Counted from the stretch's first letter, positions 12,144 through 23,807 are shown. The stretch is 64,000 nucleotides of DNA from Amblyomma americanum (GCF_052857255.1 NC_135498.1:162030124-162094123); one strand, 5' to 3'. Numbers and translations are program-made. Notes: generated from the sequence alone by a model not told the origin.

Positions 12144-12419
12144 GCTTCCGCGGACACCCCAGCGCAGAGGAATGCCGTGCTGCCGGGGTGAGCTGTGTTG
12201 GGATGGTAGACTGGTGGGCTGCTATAACCTTTGAAAACGCTGCGTGTGTTCTTTGATCCGCCACTGACACAAGGTGGTGCTGGAAATCCTTGTTAGATGC
12301 CGTATGTGAATCCGCAGGGTGTCAAGGGTTATATGCGTCGAGAGTGGGCAGTCTTAGGCGATTGCAATGGTAGTAACTGTTGATGCGCTGCGAGGGAGAC
12401 CCAGGCATGGGCAAAATGC

Positions 12420-13119
12420 CTAACCTTGTATAGTTTGGAGGGCAGGCAAATTCGTCTTGCATGAGCTTGAAAGCATTGCTGCACTATACAGCAAACATTC
12501 GAAAAAGAGTGCTCTGTACAGTTGCATCTTTGATAGAATCGATAAGCCCCATGATTTTCCGCTAAGATATCTGAGCAGGTGTGTAATACAGATTAGCTTT
12601 TTCTTTACAAAGCTGCAATGCGGGCTCCATGATAAACTCTGATCTATAACGTTTCCTAATAAACGATGAGATGCACAATAGGCAATGGCATGACCGTGTG
12701 TAGTTAGCGGATAACGTGTCATAATTTTTCGCGTAAATGCCACTATTGCGCACTTCTCGGCTGACACGCTCAGACCTTGCTCTCGGAGATAAGATGAACT
12801 TATGGTTTCTGCCCTCTGAACTCTTCCTCGCACCTGGAGACGCGTCACAGAGGAGACAGAGGGGACACAGCATCTGAATTTATCATCATGAACGTATACC
12901 AACTAGCTCAGTTTTCAGCCCTGTTTCTAAGAGGAGGCCCAGATGCAGATGTCGTCGGCGTACATAGAGATATGAACGGTATTAGGTAGGTACTCCTAAA
13001 GATTTATAATTGTTAGATTAAACAAAGTAAGACTGAGCTCTCCGCCCTAGGGCACGCCCCGGTAGGTGTAAAGCACGAGAGTGGAGCCATCTTCGCACAT
13101 AATAAAAAACCGCCCTTTT
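12420..13119 (-). pseudogene. LINE-A RT, palm active site and thumb
   Basis: Read from 13119. STLVLYTYRGVP (about 13045-13080) precedes the active-site block YADDICIWASS (about 12935-12965). After a frame change the thumb follows, with RVQRAETISS, GLSVSAEKCAIVAFTRK and SHRLLGNVIDQSLSW, ending near 12420. It is similar in order and wording to the plus-strand LINE at 700-1150, so both belong to one family. At least one stop and two frame changes break it. Confidence 0.85.
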
Positions 13120-13357
13120 GGTCGCGGAGTGGAATGGCCTTCCTTCGGGTCTATGTAAGTCTAGGAATTTTGAGAAGGAGCTCAAGAACTTATTGTATGG
13201 CTCCCAGTATCTTGTTTGATGACTCTGGTTTTGTGTCCTGTTTACTGACTCGCAGTTTTGTAGCTGGTGCTCTTTTAGAAATTTTTTTTAGTTGTATGCC
13301 CCTCCTGCTTGGGCCAACTCTGGCTTGCAGTATACTGAAATAAATAAATAAATATAT
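13120..13357 (+). mobile_element. 5'-truncated LINE 3' end with TAAA tail
   Basis: About 240 bp splitting LINE-A RT. It ends CTTGCAGTATACTGAAATAAATAAATAAAT, here meaning a short unique stretch and then repeated AAAT. LINE-A coding reads up to the insert on both sides (GIGARIY at 13350-13370, and the EDGSTLVLYTYRGVP block below 13119). Similar ends at 53248-53448 and 54420-54500 suggest one CR1-like family. The exact left edge is uncertain. Confidence 0.6.
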
Positions 13358-14374
13358 CCGTGCACCGATTCCAACAGCCTTTAGAGCATCAAGGATGCCC
13401 TCATGTGTCACGTTATCGTATGAACCTTTGATATCAATAAAAAGTTCAGCGCACATGCGCTTCTGGCGTTTCTGATTTTGGACTGTAGACACGATATCAA
13501 TGACGTTGTCTACAGAGGAGCGACCCCGTCGAAAACCCGCGAAGGCATTAGGATACATGCTGTTGTGCTCAAGGTACCACTCAAGACGAGCCAGAAGTAT
13601 TTTTTCTGACTTTTTCCACACAACTCGCCAAAGCTATTGGCCTGTATGATCAGAGATCAAGCGGTAATTTCCGTGGTTTTAGTAATGGTATCATGCGGCT
13701 GGATTTCCACTGGGGAGGGACAATTCCGTCTTGCCACGAGTGGTTGTAAAGGCTGAGTAGCACTATACGTGCGTCGTGGCCAATGTGGAACAGCGCCGCA
13801 TATGCAATGCCGTCTGCACCTGGTGCAGACAAACGCTTACTTTCTGCAACGACAGTATCAAGTTCCTCACGAGTAAAGACAACATCCATCGCTGAATCTT
13901 GTGATGCAGGAGGAACACGCTGGGAACCCGAGGTGTTCACTGCACCGCGGCTGTCCTGCAGAAGTCAGTTGCAACTTCAATATGGTGATGGTTTTGATGC
14001 AGAGCTAACGCATAGGAAGGCTGTCTTTGCTGTGGAATCGTTCGAAGCCTGCACTGTCCGCCAAGTTAGGGACATGGGATTTCGAGTATCCAGATATTGA
14101 CAGAAAGACTTCCAGCGCTGTTTTGCCAGCGTGTCCATTCGTCGCTTGATTTTCCTCTCCACACGATACGCCTCTCTCAGGTCCCTTACGCATTTGCTCC
14201 GTCTGTAACGTGTTTCTGCACGCCGACGAATAGCACGTAGGTGGTCTAATTCGACATAAAATTCGGTGCGCACTCTTGTTGACGTGAGGAAGCCTCCAGC
14301 AACCTTCATTGCTGTTGATTTAAAGTCCTCCAAACTGAAAGTGAGGGTTTCTTTGCACGCTTCTTCCATTCCAG
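13345..14374 (-). pseudogene. LINE-A linker and N-terminal RT
   Basis: From 14374 the linker runs through a basic helical region (LDHLRAIRRRAETRYRRSK and RVERKIKRRMDTLAKQRW). The RT entry block follows (FTREELDTVVAES, SAPGADGIAYAAL, WKSSRMIPLLKPRK at 13650-13940). Next come fingers and palm, with NAFAGFRRGRSSVDNV, then AELFIDIKGSYDNVTHEGIL at 13400-13560. Frame changes near 13960 and 13640 break it. The order matches known I-type ORF2. Confidence 0.85.
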
Positions 14375-15000
14375 TTTTTTTAAAGCGAAATTTATTGCCC
14401 CAGCTCATCAATGATGGGTGAAGATGTGATGAATGATCTAAATGAATGGAAAAAGGTTAGCTGATTTGATGAAGTCCAGTAGAGAACGATGGTACGGTCC
14501 CTGCGTCCAGGCAATGTATGAAGAAGGGTTGCTTGGTGAAAGACCTGCTACCGTCAGGTGCCGGATCCTTGTAGGCTTGAGAGCTGGGCAGTCCCACAGT
14601 AAGTGATGAATGTCGGCCTCAATGTCCTCGTGTTTACATACAGGACAACCTGGCGAGGAAACAATTCTCGGTAATGAGGCCACTTCCGAGTGATGGCGGG
14701 TGTGAGGGCAACCCCGACCCGGATCCTCCTAAGCGCAGCCACCTAAGCACGGGTGAGACCGCGGGGGAGGGTTACCACACACGGAGGGATGAGAGCACGT
14801 GTGCGGTGCCGGAGGAGTTCCTTACGTGATGAAAGGAAGGTAAAATTGTCCACATGAAGGAGCCGAGGCGTTGAGGAGTTTGGATTCGCAACGTGGGTCG
14901 CTAAATCTGCCTGCCTTTGATAGGTCAGCAGATCCAGTTTTAAACGCTGTTCAATATGCGCGTGTTTAGCTGGGCCGGACGCCCCAAGACCTGGAATCTT
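14375..15000 (-). mobile_element. LINE-C: 5'-truncated LINE ORF2 C-terminus inserted in LINE-A
   Basis: The fragment reads FTFLSSRKELLRHRTRALI, then ALLRRIRVGVALTPAI-type sequence near 14700-14745, and then the cysteine motif CPVCKHEDIEADIHHLLWDC (about 14575-14640). It ends with a stop near 14440, a 3' UTR with AATAAA, and a short A-rich tail near 14375. It carries its own C-terminal zinc motif, different from the LINE-A motif at 10925-10970, so it is a separate element. It lies between the LINE-A APE domain and linker. The upper boundary near 15000 is approximate. Confidence 0.65.
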
Positions 15001-16087
15001 GAGGTAGGTGAGTATGTGATCACTCCCGTGGGTCTCCACATTACAAAACCACTGGACACGCCGGAGCAGAGACTGCGAAACTAGCGTCAGGTCGAGGCAG
15101 CTGATAGGTCGAGGCAGCTGCTGTATGAACTGCCTCTCAGGTATGTCGGGCTGCCGTCATTCGTTACGTAAAGTTCATTTTCTGAAGCAAATAAGGAAAG
15201 ATTCCTACCTCTGGCGTTGGCTATAGGACTTCCCCACAGTTGGTGGTGGGCGTTGAAATCTCGGCTAATAATGTAAGGAGCCCGGGTTGCCGCCATAATT
15301 GTCTTCAACCGCTCGCAGTCCAATTGAGAGGAGGGGGAGACATACGCAGCAATCAGTGTGAACTCTATGGGTCCTTTTTTGACTATGAAACACACGTACT
15401 GAATGTCATTGTGGGATTGAACTGGGCAGCAAACGAACGTTATGTCGCTGCGGATGTAAATCACAACTTTGCTGCACTCCCGGCATGTCGGAGCAAAGAA
15501 CACCTGGTTCCCGGAAGGCCTGATTGCTTGTGATAAGTTAGGTTCGCAGGTGACTAATATCGGGAAGTGGACGTGGGAAGCTGGCCAGCCATCCTGTTTT
15601 AAAGATCTTGTAGTGCTGAAACCAGAGTCCGGCACCAGTAAGACCCTTCGGGCGGTTGACGATTGCGGGGCCTGTATCAGAGGGCGAATGGCGTAGACCG
15701 CCGTCTTAAGAATCACGAGGGCTTGGCGATCTTGCTTTGGGAGCCCTTCTCTAACGACAGGTGAGCTCGGCGAAGGAAGCTTGCGCTGAGGAAGCTCAGC
15801 AGGACGTAAGGGCGGAAGCGCTGGCCAAGCATCCGCACACGAAGCGGTCTGTTTATCGTTGACGATATTTCGCTTACTGGACACACTCGGACGTGGCGGC
15901 AAGGGAGGAGGTTGAGAAGTAGGTGCCATAGGCGCGTCAGTGTGGTTGCTTTTTGCAATAGACTTTCTTGAGTTCTTCTTGCGGTGAGAACATCTTTTCA
16001 GAAAAGTCGCGGCAGCTTCACGGTGCGTGGATTTGTCCCGAACCATTTGCTTTAGAACGGCACGCTCGTTTTTTATGCGCGGACAAT
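15001..16087 (-). pseudogene. LINE-A end of ORF1 and ORF2 APE endonuclease
   Basis: From 16087 comes a basic, Pro-rich ORF1 tail (SQPPPLPPRPSVSSKRN). From about 15700 the exonuclease-endonuclease-phosphatase domain follows in a single 319-codon open frame: FTLIAAYVSPSSQLDCERL, APYIISRDFNAHHQLWGSP (the catalytic D-N pair) and then SSYSSCLDLSAAST. After a frame change the end motif THGSDHILTYLKI (about 15000-15040) holds the SDH catalytic residues. The domain is nearly complete, while its N-terminal part is less clear. The nick-making role is known for the family. Confidence 0.8.
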
Positions 16088-16098
16088 TCTTAGATGAG

Positions 16099-17930
16099 CA
16101 ACTTGGAAATTTGGGCTTGTTGGTTCATATTTCATGGCAATAGCGCAAACAGGACAAGGGACAAAGACGAGCAGACACACACAGCGCTGAATTCCAACAA
16201 CTTTATTGGGAAGAACACATCAATTATTACATGCACATATTGCCGTGTCATCACAATGCATGCGCAAAACTCAGTGTGAACGTAGGTAGGCCAGTTCTTT
16301 TTTCGATAGTTTGTCTGAAGGAGTGCTAACACAAGAACTTCCTAATCTAGCTCTTTTCTGCTTCTATAATCCCACGAGTGCGCTTGTCCTTACTTTTTCC
16401 TACTAAAAAACACTTGTCTAGTAGCGGCCTGCACTTATCACATGCGTTACAATGTTTGACTAGCAGGTATGACCAGGGTGAAAGATGATGCTAATGTCAA
16501 GGAATATTAGCTTGTCATTAGAGGGCAGTTCAAAAGTTGGAACAAGCGGTTTAAAACTTTGTCTGAGCATAGTTAGAATGTTAAGGGCCTTGGATTCAAA
16601 GAAGTGATGCTCACTGTCAATAAAAAAATAAGAAATCGTCAACGTATCTAAAAACTTTGGCAACCTGCATATTGTCTAATCTGTCTTTGACGGCTTAGTC
16701 AAGTTCGGTCAAAAAGAGGTAACTTAAAATCGGGGCTATACAGGAGCCAATACAAATTCCTTCTTTTTGAAGATGGGGCTTATCATTCCACAGGATAAAG
16801 GTGGACCTCAGATAAAAATATAAAAGTTCTAGAAAGCTGCTAGTGCTAATACCTGCTGAGATTTGAAAAGCAACGATTCCAAGCTGGTCTATACACTCAA
16901 CACATTTTAGTAACTTATCAAGCGGCAGTGAATTGCGCAGGTCTTTGATGTCGACAGAAAAAGCGCGAAGGTTATCACATTTACCCGACTGCATAAAATC
17001 AAGAACTTCGCTTGAATGTTTTACTAAAAATGGATCCTCTGTTTTTAGCAGGCTGAGCTTACATTGCAAGAAACGAGACAGCTGTCTTTGCCACGTGCCT
17101 TGTTCAGACACGATTGATCTAAAAGGCCTCTCAGGCTTATGGGTTTTTCTACTGAAAAAACAATGAAGGAACTCTTGTATTGCGTCTGAAATTCTCTTAG
17201 AGAGGCTACACAAGTTGACCTTGTTACACAATTGTAACGCTTGCTTCTTAATTTTAGCTACCTTAATGCCCTCATGGCAAGCGAACACGGGAGAGACAGC
17301 ACTATCACCTTTTGACTTAAAAAGTTCTGAGGATAAAATTGCAAATCCACCTTCTTTATCAGCGGGAATCACCGTGAGGCCACTCTCCATGATGAAGGTT
17401 CGAACCTGCTTGACCGGTTGTCTGGATAGGGCAGAATTGGAGCGGGAAAGAACGTCAACGCCTTCTGAGATGCAGCGATCATGCTCACTGGGGGGTGCAT
17501 TCCGAGATATGTTGTGCACAAACGAGAGGAGTTCCGGTGGCGACCGCTGAGGCTGAACTGCGAACTTGGGCCTCAGGGAGAGGACACGAGAGACAACGGG
17601 AGGAAGGTCCAGCGGTTCTAGGGCGTGAATTTGGTTTTTAGCTGACTGCTGCTACAGCTCGACTGCATTCCGACGCTGGTTCAACTGCGTGCTCCAGATG
17701 AACTCGGTGGTGCGAGCAGCGACGCGGAGGAATTGCTGGAGTCGGCGAGAAGCTTCCGAGGCGGCATGAAGGTCGAACAGCTGAGCAGCCAACAGTTGTC
17801 TGTAGAGCCTGGCTTGTCTGTTGTACTCGGCTTTCATGATCTTGCACACTCTTGCTATGTGACCAGCTGAAGGAAGGAAGTCACCAAGAAGCCTCTTGAC
17901 GTCTTCAATGTGCTTCCCTGGATCCTTCTA
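16099..17930 (-). pseudogene. Penelope-like element, left copy (RT, GIY-YIG mostly deleted)
   Basis: From about 17930 the N-terminal region gives KDPGKHIEDVKRLLGDFLP and KAEYNRQARLYRQLLAAQLF, and then LEPLDLPPVVSRVLSLRPKF. A 274-codon open frame (16695-17519) holds the Penelope RT core: LTVIPADKEGGFAILSSELF, the KTHKPERPFRSIVSEQGTWQ block, and the KEGICIGSCIAPILSYLFL box. The active-site block near 16640 is damaged. After HPGHTC (about 16465) the sequence jumps to the CDKC-type C-terminus at 16330-16450, so most of the linker and the GIY-YIG nuclease are missing. The internal deletion distinguishes it from the right copy. Confidence 0.85.
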
Positions 17931-17945
17931 TGACTGTCACGTTTA

Positions 17946-18797
17946 TTGGCTTGGTCACATGCCGTGCCGGGACCCTTTCGTTCTGCATTCGGAATCACAT
18001 CTTGCCGGAAGACGTCAAGAGCTATAGAGCGAGCCCTCCAAAAAGGGTGCCACCAGTACGACCGACAATTAACCGGTGTTCCACCGACTGCGGCGGCACA
18101 CACTACAACCGATGCGAACACTCTTCGAGACCTCATTCGAGAAATTGTCCTTGAGGAGCTGCAGCGAATTACTGCTACGAGCGTTCAGTCACCAGAGGCC
18201 GTCGCAGCAACCGTTAGGAAAGAGCTCCGGCATGCTCTGTCACCGTCTACACCATACCACGAGTCTCATTCAATTGACAGCGCAGCAGCCGTTTGCGAAC
18301 CATACCAAGTGCCCAAACCCAAAAGCAACACGGCCGTCAACACGGCGCCGTCCTATGAGCCGGAGCCGCAACCCGCGAGCTATGCGGAAGTTCGTCGTCC
18401 GTCGCCAGACCACGCCCCACCGAGCTCAGCGAACCGTCAGCAGACGCGGTTCTTCCAGGACCATCAGTGGGCACGTCCCGGCCGCCCTCAGCCGCGCCGA
18501 ACTGACCTGTGGCGCTCTTATGACAGCCGACCACTCTGCTTCTTCTGCGGACAACCTGGCCATGTGTATTGGTACTGCCGCTACCTCCAAGAGGGGCAGG
18601 CCTTTCCGCCAGGTTATGCTCGACGCCATTTCGACGCTGGCCGTGCCCAACTCGAGGACCCGCCGCTCAGCAGGGAAGCCGACTCACCGGGTTTCCGCCG
18701 CCGCTCCCCATCTCCACGGCGGTATTCTTCACCGACGTGTCGTAGCGATGCTGACGTTAGCGGACGGCGGACCCCTAGCCCTCGCCGGGGAAACTAA
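17946..18797 (+). pseudogene. Gypsy-III gag with CCHC zinc knuckle
   Basis: The 283-codon open frame carries a helical segment (TTTDANTLRDLIREIVLEEL), a Pro- and Ser-rich middle and one nucleocapsid knuckle (CFFCGQPGHVYWYC, about 18536-18580), followed by a basic Arg-Ser tail (RRRSPSPRR). The family role is particle assembly and RNA binding. The N-terminal matrix part seems short, in agreement with a 5' truncation. The frame closes at 18797 and protease follows in another frame. Open frames on the same bases at 18076-18885 are shadows. Confidence 0.75.
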
Positions 18798-18989
18798 CCG
18801 CCGCAACTTCGCGACGGGAGGTTGGAACCTGTCGAAAAGTTTCAAAGCCCTCACTACCGCCGCAACTGCCGACAGCAACACATGACTGTGACGCCTCTGT
18901 TCACATGGACCCTGCCGCACTAGCACCAAAAATGCCGCCTACATTAGCGCCGAAAATGCCGAACCAGATAAGCAGCCCCGACGACGAGA

Positions 18990-19472
18990 ATGACAGCGTC
19001 GACCTTACCGCACTTCCGCCGCAAATGCCGAGAGAGACGAGCAACCCAGACGACGTTAGCGCTGACCTCTGCCGTTTGCATTGATGGGCTGGAGGTACAC
19101 GCTCTGGTGGATACCGGGGCGGATTTTTCAATGATTAGTCAAAAACTGGCTGACAAGCTGCGCAAAGTAAAAACCGAATGGACTGGGCCAGTAATAAGAA
19201 GTGCTGGGGGTCAGCTACTGGCACCGACTGGGAAGTGCACTGCCCGCATAGGAATTGGAAACTCAATGTTCGTTGGTAGCTTCGTTATCCTCTCAGACTG
19301 TTGCAAAGAGCTCATCTTGGGCATGGACTTTCTGCGCCTTAATGAGGCTGCGAAGAGCTTTCGGGACAACGTCGTTGCCTTCACCAAAAATCATGGAGAC
19401 CTTGGTTATGCGCAAGTACCACTGATGCCCTTACGAGTTGCCAATGAGGGGGTGACATTACCTCCGCGATAG
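18990..19472 (+). pseudogene. Gypsy-III aspartic protease
   Basis: Open frame of 160 codons with the protease active site [18 protein letters not shown] (about 19084-19140) and the second box CCKELILGMDFLRLNEA (about 19300-19350). This is the standard retropepsin layout in gypsy pol, between gag and RT. The frame ends at 19472. The 250 bases up to RT at 19723 hold the linker in broken frames. Confidence 0.8.
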
Positions 19473-19722
19473 TGCTCTCTTGTTGAAGTGAAGCGTGACG
19501 TGGCGCATACCGGCGATGGCGTCGCCGAACGGGCCGTCACCCTGATACTCAGCCGAGGTGTCTATAGCTCGAGGACTAGTCAGTTTGGCCAATGGGCACG
19601 CCGAAGTGCTGCTGACAAACTTCAGCGACGAGCATCGGCAAATTCCGACAGGCACAACTGTGGCCTTTTTCGATAGCGTCCCAAGTGACTAAGACTATTT
19701 CGTGCTGCATCTCTAATGATGA

Positions 19723-21442
19723 GTGAGCAAGGCGCCCCCACCATTAGTCGATGTGAGCCCTAATCGGTCGTCTTCAGAACGGGAACGTCTTTTGGACCTC
19801 ATAGATCACTTTCGAGACTGTTGTGCTTCAGAATCGCGGGTTGGCCAAATACCTTTGACCAAACACCTCATTATCACGGATGACGCGATTCGCCCGATTC
19901 GACAAAATCCTTACCGTGTGGCTCCGAAAGAGCGCGAGGATATTCAGCGTCAGGTGGCCGAAATGCTTCGAGAGGACGTTATCCAGCCGTCACAGTCGCT
20001 GAGCTTCCCCCGTGGTACTTGTTTTAAAAAAAAGGACGGCAGCTTACGATTTTGCATTGACTACCGCAAGCTCAATGAAGTGACCAAAAAAGAGGTGTAC
20101 CCCTTCCCTCGCATCAATGATTCCCTTGATCGGCTACGAAATGCACGTTACTTCTCTTCAATGAATTTGAAAAGTGGATATTGGCAAATTGAAGTAGATG
20201 AGAAGGATCGGGAGAAGACAGCATTCATCACTCCTGACGGATTGTATGAGTTTAAGATTCTTTCATTGGGTTTATGCTCGCACCAGCAACATTTCAGAGG
20301 CTGATGGACACTGTGCTCTCAGGACTCAAGTGGCAAACATGCCTGGTGTATCTTGACGACGTGATCGTGTTTTCGGCTACCTTCGAGGAGCATCTACGCG
20401 TTTAGTAGCTGTTTTTCAGGCCATACGATCTGCGGGCCTCACATTAAAACCCGAGAAGTGCCACTTTGGTTACGAGGAGCTGCAATTCTTAGGGCACGTT
20501 GTTAGCCAAGAAGGTGTCCGGCCTGATCCCGAAAAGCTCTCCACAGTCGCCAAGTTCCCAACACCTACGGACAAAAACGCGCTTAGGCGCTTCCTGGGGC
20601 TTCGCGCCTATTACCGTCGATTTATTGCTGGCTTCTCACGAATTGCCTGGCCATTAACTTCACTGACACGCGACAACGCTGTCTTAAGCTGGGGTGAAGA
20701 AGAGCACCAAACTTTTAATGAACTCCGGAGACAACTACAGACGCCACCTGTCCTGGCGCACTTTGATGACGACGCCCCTACCCTGCTTCATACCGATGCA
20801 AGCAATGTGGGTTTAGGTGCTGTATTGGTGCAGCGCCAGGATGGTGTGGAAAAAGTGATTGCTTATGCCAGAAGGACTCTGTCTAAAGCTGAAGCGAACT
20901 ACTCGGCAACAGAAAAAGAATGCCTTCCAGTTGTATGGGCGGTTAATAAATTCCGCCCTTACTTGTACGCTCGCCCCTTTCAAGTCGTTAGCGACCATCA
21001 CTCTCTCTGTTGGCTGACGAACTTAAAGGACCCTTCAGTGAGACTCGCGCGTTGGAGCCTTCGGTTACAAGAGTTCGACATGACGGTTATTTACAAATCC
21101 GGAAAGAAGCATGCGGATGCTGACTGCATTTCGCGAGCACCAGTCAGACCCTCCCCAATGACCGATGAAGACACTGTTTTTTTAGGAGTCATAGATGACG
21201 CAACTCTTGCCCAACAGCAGAGAGAGGACCAGAAATTGCTCCCTCTTATTGGTTTCTTGGAGAAGCGAACTACGAATGCGCCTAAGATTTTCGCCCGCAG
21301 CCTCTCGTCATTCTTTCTTCGCAACGACGTAATTTACAAGAACTTCCGTCTTGGGGGAACAGTCATCTACTCGTCGTCCCAACAGCTCTTCGCACAGAAA
21401 TCTTGCAAGCATGTCACGACGAGCCAACCGCCGGCCACCTAG
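19723..21442 (+). pseudogene. Gypsy-III reverse transcriptase and RNase H
   Basis: RT runs open from 19723 to about 20270, with FCIDYRKLNEVTKKEVYPFP and FSSMNLKSGYWQIEVDEKD. A frame change near 20270 leads to the active site LVYLDDVIVF (about 20345-20372). A one-base change occurs near 20400. It continues with LKPEKCHFGYEELQFLGHVV and FLGLRAYYRRFIAGFSRIA. RNase H is in the open frame from 20807, preceded by [16 protein letters not shown] (catalytic Asp) and followed by [18 protein letters not shown] (catalytic Glu) and VVSDHHSLCWLTNLKDPS (Asp). All catalytic residues are present, yet at least three frame breaks inactivate it. Confidence 0.9.
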
Positions 21443-22473
21443 GCTGCACCCGCACATTGGCTAGAGTACAGCGCGGATACTACTGGCCGAAATTACCGGC
21501 GAAAGTGAAGCACTATGTACGGACGTGCGTAGACTGCCAACGTCGTAAATCACTCCCTGAAAAACCAGCTGGTCTACTCCACCCTCTTCAAGTGCCAAAG
21601 ACACCTTTCAAGCAAATTGGCATGGACCTCCTGGGACCATTTTCGACGTCTACTGCTGGGAATAAATGGATAATTGTCGCCACCGATTATCTAACTCGCT
21701 ACGCGGAGACAAAGGCTCTGCCCAGGTGTACCGCCGCCGAAGCAGCTCGGTTCTTCGTTGAGAACATTGTCTTCAGGCATGGCGCTCCGGCACTCATTAT
21801 AACTGACCGAGGAACTGCCTTTACGTCCGAGCTTTTAGAAACCGTACTCCGTCTCAGCGGTACCAGTCATCGTAAAGCGACGGCCTATCACCCCCAAACC
21901 AATAGATTGGCAGAACGCCTCAATAAGGCAATCGCAGACATGCTCTATATGAACGTGGACGTAGACCACAAGAATTGAGACGAAATTCTTCCCTACGTCA
22001 CGTTCGCCTACAGTACGGCGCAACAAGACACCACTTACATGACGCCTTTCAGCCTTCTTCATGGCCGACCAGTGACAACTATGCTAGATGCCATGCTGCT
22101 CCCGAATGCCGACGGCGACGATATCGATCAGGACGCCGAGGAATTCGCACAGCGCGCAGAGGAAGCTCACCAACTAGCGCGTGTGCGCATCAGAACTCAG
22201 CAGGAGGCTGACGCACGACGCTGCAATCTTCGCCACAGACATGTCATGTATGAACCTGGCGACAAAGTGTGAGTCTGGATGCCTATTCGCCGTCGTGGAC
22301 ACTCCGAAAAATTATTACGGCGGTACTTCGGGCACTATGTTGTGCTGCGACGCTTAAGCGACGTCACGTCTGAGGTGGTGCCGGACGGGTTATCGACATC
22401 CAAGCGACGCCAGCAACAAGTCGACGGCGTCCATGTTGTACGTATGAAGCCGTACTACCCGGACAGACCTTGA
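21403..22473 (+). pseudogene. Gypsy-III integrase
   Basis: The H2C2 finger is seen as HDEPTAGHLGCTRTLARV then CVDCQRRK (21409-21550). The core has IGMDLLGPF (Asp), ALIITDRGTAFTS (Asp) and NRLAERLNKAIADM (Glu). A TGA stop lies at 21976-21978. The core ends with TTYMTPFSLLHGRPV near 22030-22070. A second TGA is at 22270-22272 in PGDKV-stop-VWMPIRRRGHSEK, and the C-terminal domain closes with VHVVRMKPYYPDRP at 22473. Apart from these two stops the frame is open. Confidence 0.9.
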
Positions 22474-22619
22474 CCTCCTACTTCCTTTTCTTACCATCGA
22501 GACGATGCTTCCTGAGGAGGGGGCAAATTCCGCATGCAAGAAGACGCCAAAGATGAAGACTTGGTCTACGAGCGCGAGGCAAGAAGAAGCTGAAGTGCGC
22601 AGGGACTTTTTCTGGTTAA

Positions 22620-23807
22620 CCAGTAAACCGTTTTACCTTCAGCTCTCCTCGGAGTTCTACCGAGTCTTGACAATATGCAGGTTGCCAAAGTTTTTAGATA
22701 CGTTGACGATTTCCTGATTTTTATTGACAGTGACCATGACTCTTGAATCCAAGGCCCTTAACATTCTAACTATGCTCAAAGTTTTAAACCGCTTGCTCTA
22801 ACTTTTGAACTGCCCTCTAATGACAAGGTAAGATTCCTTGACATTAGCATGATCTTTCACCCTGGTCATACCTGCTGGTCTTATGAACCCCGCAATAGCA
22901 AGCCTCTCCTGCCCTTCAAATCTGCCCACTCTAAACTGGTAAAACGAGCGACAGCGAACCTGTGCTTTCAAAATGCCCTCCAAAAATCCTGTCCGCATTT
23001 GATGTATATAAGTTTGCAACAACAGTGCAGTTGGCTATCGCATGCTGGCTATCCCGGTCTTCTTAAGATTTCAGTAGCGGAAAGTTTGCTCAGAAAGCTG
23101 AACACTGAGCTGCAACCTGGTGCGCATGTGCCCATGGAGAGAAAGAGAAAAAACAATTTCCGTTATTCCATACTTGCATACCATCTCTCACGATCTTAAG
23201 CGCATTGCTAATCGTATCGATGTGTCAGTTGTTTTCCCTGCCCCTGAAAAGCTAAACAGCCTATGCAAGGTTAACAACTGTGCTCGTCCTGTGTCCAATC
23301 AATGCGCGAAGAAGCATCAAATTCCATTTGTTGAATGCAAGGTTGGGGTACTGTACCAGATTCCACTCTTGTGTGGGCGCCAATATGTAAGTCAAATTGG
23401 TCGCTGCCTCAACGACCGCCTCCGTGAGCATAATCGCAATGTACGCAACAAAAACGAAAATGACGGAGAGCTAGTCAACCATTGCAACGCCTGTGATAAG
23501 TGCAGGCCGTTACTAGACAAGTGTTTTTTAGTAGGAAAAAGTAAGGAAAAGCGCACTCGTGAGAATAGAGAAGCAGAAAAGATAGCTAGATTAGGAAGTT
23601 CTTGTGTTAGCACTCCTTCAGTCAAACTATCGAAAAAAGAACTGGCCTACCTACGTTCACACTGAGTTTTGCGCATGCATTGTGATGACACGGCAATATG
23701 TGCATGTATAAATTGATGTGTTCTTTCCCAAAAAAGTTGTTGGAAGTCAGCGCTGTGTGTGTCTACTCGTCTTGGTCCCTTGTCCTTTTTGCGCTATTGC
23801 AACGAAA
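22620..23807 (+). pseudogene. Penelope-like element, right copy (RT end, GIY-YIG nuclease)
   Basis: It starts inside RT with QVAKVFRYVDDFLIFID (about 22678-22730, the active-site YVDD). The linker follows (LDISMIFHPGHTCWSYE and the KRATANLCFQNAL block). The C-terminal GIY-YIG nuclease lies in an open frame from 23120 to 23665. It has VGVLYQIPLLCGRQYVSQIG in place of the GIY-YIG core, then RCLNDRLREHNRNV, and the zinc-type HCNACDKCRPLLDKCFLVGK end. The stop is at 23663-23665, followed by a 3' UTR with GTTGTTGGAA and the shared terminus. Frame changes near 22740 and 23150 break it. It lacks everything upstream of the RT active site, while the left copy has that part. Confidence 0.85.

Larger units (their letters stand above)
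17931..22619 (+). mobile_element. Gypsy-III: Ty3/gypsy element inside the Penelope pair
   Basis: Plus-strand gypsy with the usual order gag, protease, RT, RNase H, integrase. No matching LTR pair is visible. A possible piece of 3' LTR lies at about 22520-22619, after a purine-rich tract (GAGGAGGGGGCAAA, 22514-22527), and nothing like it precedes gag. It is therefore probably 5'-truncated. Coding blocks are far better preserved than in Gypsy-I, and a few stops and frame changes are the only breaks, so it entered later. Confidence 0.8.
16099..23807. mobile_element. Penelope-like composite: head-to-head pair carrying a gypsy element, 11-bp target duplication
   Basis: The flanks are identical: TCTTAGATGAG at 16088-16098 and again at 23808-23818. 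Inside, the two ends are inverted copies of each other, both with CAATAGCGCAAA followed by an AGGACAAGGGAC block and then GACACACACAGCGCTGA. The left half (16099-17930) reads as a Penelope-like element on the minus strand. The right half (22620-23807) reads as the end of one on the plus strand. The middle is Gypsy-III. LINE-A ORF1 reads up to the insert on both sides. One target duplication around the whole shows the pair entered as one unit. Confidence 0.85.

Noticed and set aside
18076..18885. 269-codon Arg-Ser-rich frame overlapping gag
   Set aside because: It is the shifted frame of the Gypsy-III gag ORF, which has the zinc knuckle in the other frame.
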